A stretch of 5,206 nucleotides of DNA from Microbacteriaceae bacterium (GTDB lineage Bacteria; Actinomycetota; Actinomycetes; Actinomycetales; Microbacteriaceae): NCBI GenBank assembly GCA_025463665.1, contig JAODAY010000229.1, positions 1 through 5,206 of the forward strand, read 5' to 3'. Within the stretch, counting starts at the first letter, position 1, and every line of letters begins with the position of its first letter. The notes under the pieces are model-generated. The model saw only the letters and a list, made by a program, of their open reading frames with translations. It was not told where the DNA came from and did no database searches. Position numbers and translations under genes: made by a program. Positions 1 through 4,879 of the stretch are shown in pieces.

Positions 1-1499
1 ACGATCTCGAGGCGCCCCTCCTCGGCGCCAACGTCGTCGAGGCCGGCACCGACACCCCGTACCACAAGCCGTACGAGATCATCACTCGCACCATCGACGG
101 CCAGGAGGTCACCGTCGGCGTGCTGGGACTCGTCACCCCCGGCGTGCGCATCTGGGACAAGGCAGTCGTCGACGGCGAGCTCGAGTTCAAGGACATGGTC
201 GAGACGGCCAAGCAGCACGTTCCCGAGGTCGCCGCCCAGGCCGATGTGGTGGTGGTACTCGCCCACACCGGCCTCGGAACCGTGTCTGACGCGGACTACG
301 TCGCCGCCGATCTGAACGAAGACGTCGCCAAGAACATCGCCTACCAGGTGCCCGACATCGACGTCATCGTCTCCGGCCACACCCACCTCGATAAGCCGAG
401 CACCATCATCGAGAACGTGGCAGGCGATCAGGTTCTCGTCACGCAGCCGAACTACTGGGCGCAGAGCGTGTCGGAAGTGACGCTGAACCTCGTGCCGAAC
501 GCTGCAGACGGATTCGACGTCGACTGGTCGGCCAAAGCACCCGTCGTGGCACCTCATTACGCGAGGGATGTCACGACCGAGAGCCCGGCTGTCGTGGCGG
601 CCCTTGCAGACGAACATCAGGCCACGATCGACTACGTGAATACACCCGTCGCCGAATCGGTTGCCGAGCTCCCGGCAACTACGTCGCGCTACGAGGACAC
701 GGCGATCATCGACTTCATCAACAACGTGCAGGCAGAGACCGTCGATGCCGCGTTGGAGGGCACGGCCTACGCTGACATCCCCGTGATTTCGGAGGCATCG
801 CCGTTCTCGCGCACAGCGCTCTTCCCGAAGGGCGAAGTCACTATTCGCGATATCGCGGGCCTCTACATCTACGAGAACACCCTGCGCGGCGTGCAGCTCA
901 GCGGCGCAGAGCTGAAGGACTACCTCGAGTTCTCCGCGCGCTACTTCACTCAGGTCGCCGAAGGCACGGTGTTCGATCCCGCGACGGGAACGAACGCCGT
1001 GTATTCCGCAACGCCCAATGGAGTTCCGGACTACAACTACGACGCGCTCTCCGGGGTGGACTACACCATCAACGTCTCCAAGGATGTCGGCTCCCGCATC
1101 GAGACCCTGACGTACTCTGACGGTTCCCCCATCGCTGCCGACGACCAGTTCATCCTCGCGGTGAACAACTACCGACAGAGCGGCGGCGGCGGGTTCCCCC
1201 ACGTCGCCGCCGCGCCGGTCGTGTACGACGAACGCCAGGAGATCCGTCAGTTGCTCATCGACTGGGCGGGCAATCTCGGCACCATCGACCCAGCGGACTT
1301 CTTCGACGCGAATTGGGCGCTCGTCACGGCGAGCGTCGAGGCGGAGCCGACGCCGGAGCCCACGCCGGATCCCACACCCGGGGCGGGCACGGGCGCCCAG
1401 CCCGGATCGGCAACCGGTACTCCGGCGGCTCTCCGCCTTCAACTCCTGCGCGCGCTCTGTCATTGCGGCGCGTTCCTCGGCGGTGAAACTGCCCGATGA
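1..1499 (+). CDS. 5'-nucleotidase / UDP-sugar hydrolase-like metallophosphoesterase, partial at the 5' end and altered at the 3' end
   Basis: A secreted enzyme of the family that removes phosphate from nucleotides (and in some members cleaves UDP-sugars) for nucleotide salvage outside the membrane. The frame is open from base 3 and 498 residues are visible. The GTG at 120 is internal, because family-like sequence (GANVVEAGT, visible residues 9-17) lies upstream of it. The metallophosphatase core shows LAHTG (His at about 88) and the metal-binding GHTH at 125-128. The C-terminal nucleotidase domain follows, from about 180 to 430, with SPFSRTALFP and NYRQSGGGGFP, the latter a substrate-pocket type loop. 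The signal peptide and the early metal motifs (DxH, GNHE) must lie left of the window. After an EPTP-EPTP-DPTP linker one expects a sortase signal or membrane anchor. Instead, the last ~27 codons read antisense through the start of a DUF1801 gene and stop at TGA 1497-1499. The family call is firm; enzyme specificity is not resolved. The protein may be released rather than anchored. Confidence 0.9.
   Translation, partial: DLEAPLLGANVVEAGTDTPYHKPYEIITRTIDGQEVTVGVLGLVTPGVRIWDKAVVDGELEFKDMVETAKQHVPEVAAQADVVVVLAHTGLGTVSDADYVAADLNEDVAKNIAYQVPDIDVIVSGHTHLDKPSTIIENVAGDQVLVTQPNYWAQSVSEVTLNLVPNAADGFDVDWSAKAPVVAPHYARDVTTESPAVVAALADEHQATIDYVNTPVAESVAELPATTSRYEDTAIIDFINNVQAETVDAALEGTAYADIPVISEASPFSRTALFPKGEVTIRDIAGLYIYENTLRGVQLSGAELKDYLEFSARYFTQVAEGTVFDPATGTNAVYSATPNGVPDYNYDALSGVDYTINVSKDVGSRIETLTYSDGSPIAADDQFILAVNNYRQSGGGGFPHVAAAPVVYDERQEIRQLLIDWAGNLGTIDPADFFDANWALVTASVEAEPTPEPTPDPTPGAGTGAQPGSATGTPAALRLQLLRALCHCGAFLGGETAR
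1344..1379 (+). repeat. Three 12-bp repeats encoding the EPTP linker
   Basis: Three consecutive 12-base units, GAGCCGACGCCG, GAGCCCACGCCG and GATCCCACACCC, encode EPTP, EPTP and DPTP. Such proline-rich spacers commonly separate a secreted enzymatic domain from a wall or membrane anchor in Gram-positive bacteria. No anchor follows here. Confidence 0.8.
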
Positions 1500-1547
1500 C
1501 GGGTCGGGCACCGACGGGCTCTGCTCAGGCTTGTGCGTGGCCTTCAT
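1419..1547 (-). pseudogene. 5' remnant of a DUF1801 / YdhG-type 'iron chaperone' gene
   Basis: Read on the minus strand from ATG 1547, the first ~43 codons give MKATHKPEQSPSV followed by GSFTAEERAAMTERAQELKAESRRS. The second stretch matches, from memory, the conserved N-terminal helix of actinobacterial DUF1801 proteins (pattern F-[ST]-x-EE[RK]AAM-x-x-RAQELKAExRR), which normally continue with an ADKA-type segment and a ~90-residue DUF1801 domain. That continuation is absent. After the serine codon at 1421-1419 the frame stays open but reads only antisense of the nucleotidase linker (TGCRSGLG and on). A perfect-looking Shine-Dalgarno (AGGAGG) sits 8 nt ahead of the ATG, so translation starts may still work. 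The gene lies 97 bp downstream of the GNAT gene on the same strand. YdhG-like proteins are often called iron chaperones, but the function of this subfamily is not settled. The identification rests on a short stretch, and the cut position is good to within a few codons. Confidence 0.72.
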
Positions 1548-1555
1548 CGTGTGGT

Positions 1556-1561
1556 CCTCCT
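1556..1561 (-). promoter_or_regulatory. Ribosome binding site of the truncated DUF1801 gene
   Basis: The plus strand reads cctcct, giving AGGAGG on the minus strand, 8 nt upstream of ATG 1547. A consensus site at ideal spacing supports the view that this start belonged to a real gene, although the coding region is now cut short. Confidence 0.75.
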
Positions 1562-1578
1562 CGATAGTGAGACCATCT

Positions 1579-1600
1579 TCGTCGCGCGGCACCGCGACGA
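1579..1600. repeat. Perfect 8-bp stem inverted repeat
   Basis: TCGTCGCG and CGCGACGA flank a 6-base loop (1587-1592). It lies between the GNAT stop and the DUF1801 start, beside a second palindrome at 1604-1619. There is no T-run after it on either strand, so it is at best a non-canonical terminator or an RNA-processing or stability structure. Confidence 0.55.
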
Positions 1601-1603
1601 GAA

Positions 1604-1619
1604 GCCCCGGTACCGGGGC
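1604..1619 (-). terminator. 16-bp perfect palindrome, possible GNAT terminator without a U-tract
   Basis: GCCCCGGTACCGGGGC is a perfect palindrome 25 bp beyond the GNAT stop codon on the minus strand. As RNA it would form a strong GC stem with a very tight loop. On the minus strand it is followed by CTTCTCG rather than a run of U. Such I-shaped structures are reported as terminators in actinobacteria, but the sequence could equally be an operator or a simple barrier between GNAT and the gene downstream. Confidence 0.35.
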
Positions 1620-1644
1620 GGAGGAGGGCACCTGCCACTGCGGC

Positions 1645-2190
1645 TTATGAAACGCGCAGGTCTTCCCAGTCGAACGTGGTGGTTGTTCCCGACACCCAGT
1701 CGCGTCGCAGGATCGCGTACGACACCGCGGCGAGCGCCGCACCGCCCTCGACCGGCCACCCATCGCGACGATGCGCCTCTTTGACGAACCCCGAGCGAAG
1801 AAACACCTTGCGCATCGCGATGTTGTCCTCGCGAGTCTGCCCCTCGAAGCGGTTCGTCGACGGATGCTCGGTGAATACCAGCGAGGTCAGGGCGGAGAGG
1901 ATCGGCGCACCGAGGCCGCGCCCGCGGTAGCGGCTCGCGAGCCTGAGGTCGAACTTCGGCGTTGTGCTGGTCACGTTGGCCAGCACGGCCATCCCGATGC
2001 GGCCGTGCTCCTCCTCCTCCACCCACAACGAGGTGCGCTTGTCGTAGAGGCCCGAATCAATCGTTGCCGCCACGTCGTCGTCCGTGGGGTTCACCGGGAT
2101 GTGAAAGGGAAAGCTGCTGCGGGTCATGAACCGCATGAACTCGGCGCGGTTGGCGCCGCGCACATCAATAGGTGTGAAAGTAACGCTCAC
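1645..2190 (-). CDS. GNAT-family N-acetyltransferase
   Basis: A cytosolic enzyme that should transfer an acetyl group from acetyl-CoA to an amine; the acceptor cannot be told from sequence. The 181 residues fit a single GNAT domain of the RimJ/RimL-like type. Motif A, the acetyl-CoA pyrophosphate loop, is RYRGRGLG at 87-94, preceded by the strand KFDLRLAS. Motif B is NIAMRKVFLRSGFVKEA at about 123-138, the usual N-x-x-A...GF pattern. The start chosen is GTG 2190 (SVTFTPIDV follows), with GGAGGA 3 nt upstream. That spacing is short, but the frame upstream of it (to 2358) has no GNAT-like sequence and runs into the divergent permease gene. The gene ends with TAA at 1647-1645. It is transcribed away from the permease and towards the truncated DUF1801 gene, with which it may once have shared a transcript. 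No resistance-type subfamily is evident. Confidence 0.87.
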   Translation of the reverse strand: MSVTFTPIDVRGANRAEFMRFMTRSSFPFHIPVNPTDDDVAATIDSGLYDKRTSLWVEEEEHGRIGMAVLANVTSTTPKFDLRLASRYRGRGLGAPILSALTSLVFTEHPSTNRFEGQTREDNIAMRKVFLRSGFVKEAHRRDGWPVEGGAALAAVSYAILRRDWVSGTTTTFDWEDLRVS

Positions 2191-2239
2191 AGTTCCTCCA
2201 TCGCGGCGACCGAGGTGCCCAGTCCGAGTGTCCTCCGCG

Positions 2240-2245
2240 AGCATA
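2240..2245 (-). promoter_or_regulatory. Candidate -10 element for the GNAT gene
   Basis: The minus strand reads TATGCT, fitting TANNNT, about 50 bp ahead of GTG 2190. This would leave a 5' leader of roughly 40 nt carrying the GGAGGA site. No convincing TTGACA-like -35 lies 16-18 bp upstream, so the call is tentative. Confidence 0.35.
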
Positions 2246-2281
2246 CGTGAAATGTTTTCCCTAGCCGTCGCGCGTTTGCCG

Positions 2282-2287
2282 TATTGT
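2282..2287 (+). promoter_or_regulatory. Candidate -10 element giving a leaderless permease mRNA
   Basis: TATTGT ends exactly 6 nt (GGCGAA) before ATG 2294. Placing the hexamer at -12 to -7 puts +1 on the A of the start codon. No Shine-Dalgarno-like sequence precedes the ATG, which fits leaderless translation, common in actinobacteria. A -35 box is not obvious. Confidence 0.5.
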
Positions 2288-2293
2288 GGCGAA

Positions 2294-3766
2294 ATGGTCA
2301 CGCCCGCGGAGCCACACGTCGTGCAACATGCAGAGCTGAAACGCTCGATCACAGCCAAACAGCTGTACTTCTACGTGGTCGGGGATGTCCTCGGCTCGGG
2401 CATCTACGTTCTCGTCGGCCTGGTCGCTGCGGCCGTCGGCGGGGCATTCTGGATGGCATTCCTGGTCGGCGTCTCCATCGCCACCATCACCGGCCTCGCC
2501 TATGCCGAGCTAGTCACGAAATACCCGCAGGCCGCCGGGGCCTCGCTCTACATCAACAAGGCCTTCCGCAGCCCAGTGCTGACCTTCTTCATCACGATCT
2601 GCATGCTGTCGGCCAACATGGCCGCTGTGGGTTCCCTCGCCGCCGGGTTCGTGCGCTATTTCAGCGGCCTCGTCGGCTTGCCGGCGGACGCAGTGTGGGC
2701 AACCACCATCATCGCGCTGGTGTTCGTCGCTCTCATCACGACAATCAACCTCATCGGGATCACCGAGTCTGTCGTGGCGAACGTCGTCATGACCTTCATC
2801 GAGGTCAGCGGGCTCATCATCATCGTCCTCATCGGCGTCATTGCGCTGGTCGAGGGAGTGAACGACCCCGCGGTGCTTCTCCAGTTCAACGCAGAGGGCG
2901 GCGCCGGATCGTCGGTTCTCGCGGTGCTCGCGGGCGTCTCCCTGGCGTTCTTCGCGATGACCGGGTTCGAGAACGCCGCGAACGTGGCGGAGGAGACCAT
3001 CGAGCCGTCCCGGGCATTCCCCCGTGCACTGATCGGCGGCATGCTGACCGCAGGCGTCGTGTACGTGCTCGTCTCCATCTCCGCGGCACTGGCAGTGCCG
3101 ATCGGGGATCTCGCCGGAAAGACACTGCTCGAGGTCATCCGTGCCGACATTTTCTTTGTCCCGGCCACGGTCATGCTCGTGGTCTTCGGGCTGATCGCCA
3201 TGATCGCCATCAGCAACACCACTCTGGTCACCGTGGTCGCCCAGTCGCGGATCCTTTTCGGCATGGCCCGAGAGAACGTCGTGCCGGCCCTCTTCGCCAA
3301 GATCCATCCCACGCGGCGCAGTCCCTACGTCGCCCTTCTCTTCGGGGCCGCCATCGTCTGTGCGCTCCTGGTGATAGGCGCGACGATTCGCTCGAGCCAG
3401 GCCGAGCTGCCCGCCGAACAGCAGCTCGACATAGTGGACCGGTTGGCCACCATCACGGTCGTGTTCCTGCTCTTCATCTACGCGCTGGTGATCGTCGCCT
3501 GCCTGAAGCTCCGAGGCACCGACGAGACCGTGGACACGTACAGGGCGAACACCCCGCTGCTGATCATCGGCATCCTCGGCAACCTGACCGTTTTGGCCTA
3601 CACCCTCATTGACGACCCGGCCGCGCTCCTCTGGGTGGCTGGCCTGCTCACTGTCGGCCTGGTGCTCTATCTCGTCCAGAACTTCTTCGGCAAGAAGCCC
3701 CGATCCCCGGGTGCCGAGGGCAGCCCGGGTGCCGTCACACTGCCCCCGGCGAGCAAGGAGCTTTGA
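2294..3766 (+). CDS. APC-superfamily amino-acid permease
   Basis: An inner-membrane secondary transporter, most likely importing an amino acid or polyamine with a coupling ion; the substrate is unknown. The 490 residues give about 12 hydrophobic segments, the normal APC fold. The broken first helix carries GDVLGSGIY (30-38), the substrate-binding GSG turn. Helix 2 ends AYAEL and is followed by KYPQAAGASLYI (76-87). Helix 6 carries FAMTGFENAANVAEE (220-234), then PSRAFPRALI. The SRILFGMAREN loop (318-328) leads into KIHPTRRSP. The C-terminal tail (466-490) is short, basic and proline-rich. The start is ATG 2294: an in-frame ATG at 2126 would add 56 residues reading antisense through the GNAT start, with no transporter-like content. 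The adjacent TATTGT supports 2294. The gene overlaps no neighbour, and its 3' end contains the ribosome site of the stress-protein gene, 3 bp away. The pairing suggests joint expression. Confidence 0.93.
   Translation: MVTPAEPHVVQHAELKRSITAKQLYFYVVGDVLGSGIYVLVGLVAAAVGGAFWMAFLVGVSIATITGLAYAELVTKYPQAAGASLYINKAFRSPVLTFFITICMLSANMAAVGSLAAGFVRYFSGLVGLPADAVWATTIIALVFVALITTINLIGITESVVANVVMTFIEVSGLIIIVLIGVIALVEGVNDPAVLLQFNAEGGAGSSVLAVLAGVSLAFFAMTGFENAANVAEETIEPSRAFPRALIGGMLTAGVVYVLVSISAALAVPIGDLAGKTLLEVIRADIFFVPATVMLVVFGLIAMIAISNTTLVTVVAQSRILFGMARENVVPALFAKIHPTRRSPYVALLFGAAIVCALLVIGATIRSSQAELPAEQQLDIVDRLATITVVFLLFIYALVIVACLKLRGTDETVDTYRANTPLLIIGILGNLTVLAYTLIDDPAALLWVAGLLTVGLVLYLVQNFFGKKPRSPGAEGSPGAVTLPPASKEL
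3755..3760 (+). promoter_or_regulatory. Ribosome binding site of the stress protein, inside the permease gene
   Basis: AAGGAG lies 9 nt before ATG 3770 and within the last codons of the permease (SKEL). Ribosomes finishing the permease would terminate on the start region of the next gene, which suggests translational coupling. Confidence 0.75.
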
Positions 3767-3769
3767 GTC

Positions 3770-4234
3770 ATGCACGTGATCGTAGCGACCGACGGGTCCC
3801 AGGCCTCCCTGGTCGGCGCCCGCCAATTCAAATGGATCGCTGACTCCCGCGAGATCACCGACGTGACCATCGTCGCGGTGGTGAGCCCATACGCCGCGGT
3901 GCCGTTCGCGAACGAGTTGGGTCCGCAGCGGAACCCCGGCATAACCGAGCTCAACTTCAGGCAAGAAGCCAACGCCGCCGTCGAGATCGTCGCGGCAGAA
4001 TTCGATGGCTGGGGGGCGGAGATTCACCGGCAGGTGCGTAGCGGCTCCCCGGCCCAGGAGATAATCCGCGCCGCCGAAGACCTGGACGCCGACCTCATCA
4101 GCATGGCCTCCGGCAGCCGGGGACTCAGCCGCACGATCCTGCTCGGCAGCACAGCGTCACGAGTGCAGCACTCCGCGCCGTGTCCCGTGCTGGTCTGCCG
4201 CCCGACCCCGCACAGCCAGCGCGCCCTCGGCTGA
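3770..4234 (+). CDS. Universal stress protein (UspA-family domain)
   Basis: A small cytosolic regulator of the universal stress protein fold; members bind ATP or related nucleotides and affect stress tolerance or partner proteins. The 154 residues make one domain. The N-terminal strand and loop IVATDGS (4-10) contain the Asp that contacts adenine in ATP-binding members. The C-terminal part has LDADLISMAS (105-114), the glycine loop GSRG (115-118) and GSTASRV (126-132), then CPVLVCRP. The usual G-2X-G-9X-G(S/T) loop is two residues shorter here (seven residues between G118 and G126), so nucleotide binding is likely but not certain. The gene begins 3 bp after the permease stop, with its ribosome site inside the permease gene. 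Permease-USP pairs recur in actinobacteria, and some transporters carry USP domains fused, so a regulatory link to transport is a reasonable inference. Confidence 0.9.
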   Translation: MHVIVATDGSQASLVGARQFKWIADSREITDVTIVAVVSPYAAVPFANELGPQRNPGITELNFRQEANAAVEIVAAEFDGWGAEIHRQVRSGSPAQEIIRAAEDLDADLISMASGSRGLSRTILLGSTASRVQHSAPCPVLVCRPTPHSQRALG

Positions 4235-4235
4235 A

Positions 4236-4283
4236 GGCCGCGGCAGGCCCTCGAGTCTTGACGGGCACGGCGACCGCGCGGCC
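4236..4283 (+). terminator. Possible terminator of the permease-USP operon
   Basis: Directly after the USP stop, GGCCGCG (4236-4242) can pair with CGCGGCC (4277-4283), enclosing a smaller GCCC/GGGC stem (4247-4250 with 4263-4266). A short CCTTT follows, not a true U-tract. The long loop makes this a weak candidate, but nothing better lies downstream in the first 150 bases. Confidence 0.25.
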
Positions 4284-4488
4284 GCACCTTTACTCCCTGC
4301 CGTCCTCGAGCGGGATGAGCATGGTGCGCAACGGACCCGCGACGGCGTGGAGTTCCCGGAGGGACTGCTGTCCAGTGTGCTGGTCATGGTCTTTGTCTCC
4401 GATCAACTGATTTTTTTGCTTGGGATGGGTGCGCAGCTGCGGGAGCGAACTACGATGACCGGCCGGACAGGCAAAAATTGCTAACAAG

Positions 4489-4508
4489 GCAGCGCAGCGC
4501 AGCGCAGC
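4489..4508. repeat. GCAGC tandem repeat, four perfect copies
   Basis: The pentamer GCAGC repeats four times without error, immediately to the left of an inverted-repeat cluster. It is not in a supported gene. Pentamer runs can change copy number by slippage, though four copies is short. Confidence 0.85.
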
Positions 4509-4509
4509 G

Positions 4510-4570
4510 GCTCCGCCCGTAGTCCTTGGTCATGGCTCACGAACAGTGAGTGCGGAGCTTTCACGGGCGG
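4510..4570. repeat. Overlapping inverted repeats forming alternative stems
   Basis: GCTCCGC (4510-4516) is the exact reverse complement of GCGGAGC (4552-4558). CCGCCCGT (4513-4520) is the exact reverse complement of ACGGGCGG (4563-4570). The two left arms share 4513-4516, so only one stem can form at a time. Inside both lies CTCAC-gaaca-GTGAG (4536-4550). On the plus strand TTTT follows at 4574-4577, so the outer form resembles a terminator. There is no known riboswitch or attenuator family here that I can recognise. Confidence 0.5.
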
Positions 4571-4705
4571 CAGTTTTCGGGTGAAGGAGACGCCGTAACG
4601 CAGGGCCCCGGGTTTCCTGGGTTTGACCCGTCAGTTTTTGGATGGTCTGGGGGGCATGCGCTGATTCTAGATTTGTGGCTGCATTCCAGGACCAACTGCG
4701 AAGGT

Positions 4706-4719
4706 TCGGGACAACCCGA
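4706..4719. repeat. Small inverted repeat TCGGG-acaa-CCCGA
   Basis: A 5-bp perfect stem with a 4-base loop, about 160 bp upstream of the lipoprotein start. It has no T-run and could easily be chance. Confidence 0.3.
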
Positions 4720-4736
4720 CGCCGCTATGACGCGCT

Positions 4737-4762
4737 TCTTTCGCGATAACGGATCTTTCGCG
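4737..4762. repeat. Direct repeat TCTTTCGCG, two copies 17 bp apart
   Basis: The exact nonamer occurs at 4737-4745 and 4754-4762, each followed by AT or GAT. The spacing is more than one but less than two helical turns, and both copies lie upstream of the lipoprotein gene. It may be a binding site or a small duplication. Confidence 0.4.
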
Positions 4763-4778
4763 GATGCCGGTGTGGGAT

Positions 4779-4791
4779 GTGTGGAACACAC
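4779..4791. promoter_or_regulatory. Dyad GTGTG-gaa-CACAC ahead of the lipoprotein gene
   Basis: A perfect 5-bp dyad with a 3-base centre. It abuts TAGGCT (4792-4797), which fits a TANNNT -10 hexamer, so an operator overlapping a promoter is conceivable. No -35 box supports this, and the 5' leader to ATG 4880 would be about 75 nt. Confidence 0.25.
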
Positions 4792-4879
4792 TAGGCTTCC
4801 TCGAGCAAGCTTCACCTGGCACGAATCGCTGAGAATCACCGGTCGATTCGAAACTCACTCGACGGAAAGCTCACCTGAA

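Larger units (their letters stand above)
4235..4879. other. 645-bp stretch with no defensible gene
   Basis: No reading frame on either strand here shows recognisable protein motifs together with a start and ribosome site. Short open frames exist: one on the plus strand, GTG 4347 to TAA 4484, would encode a 45-residue peptide with one hydrophobic segment (SSVLVMVFVSDQLIFLLGMG), and one on the minus strand covers 4487-4290. Neither has a good ribosome site or known relatives that I can name. The stretch holds the candidate terminator, a GCAGC tandem repeat, overlapping inverted repeats (4510-4570), two GGGTTT copies 9 bp apart (4610, 4619), and several small dyads before the lipoprotein gene. 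It could be decayed coding DNA or an insertion scar. No tRNA or recognisable transposase end was found. Confidence 0.55.

Noticed and set aside
1544..2026. Minus-strand 160-codon frame overlapping the GNAT gene
   Set aside because: Low-complexity Arg/Gly-rich sequence in a different frame from the GNAT motifs; no ribosome site.
2126..2293. N-terminal extension of the permease to ATG 2126, and of GNAT to 2358
   Set aside because: Both extensions run into the divergent neighbour's coding start and lack family-like sequence. The local ribosome site and -10 element favour the starts at 2190 (GNAT) and 2294 (permease).
2284..3612. Plus-strand 442-codon frame overlapping the permease
   Set aside because: The translation is Arg/His/Gly-rich with no motif, a frame-shifted shadow of the permease gene.
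2510..4027. Long minus-strand open frame (505 codons) opposite the permease and USP genes
   Set aside because: It is rich in D, E, H, G and R in the pattern expected of antisense to a high-GC membrane-protein gene. The plus strand carries clear permease and USP motifs.
4393..4418. Terminator-like ATCA-ac-TGAT followed by a T-run (TTTTTTT)
   Set aside because: The stem is only 4 bp with a 2-base loop, too small to fold stably.
4595..4665. Possible insertion-sequence end (GGGTTT repeats, GACCCGTCAG, GGTCTGGGGGGC)
   Set aside because: No matching inverted terminus, no target-site duplication and no transposase coding sequence in the window.
4561..4839. Minus-strand frames in 4561-4858
   Set aside because: Pro/Ser/Cys-rich translations without motifs or ribosome sites.
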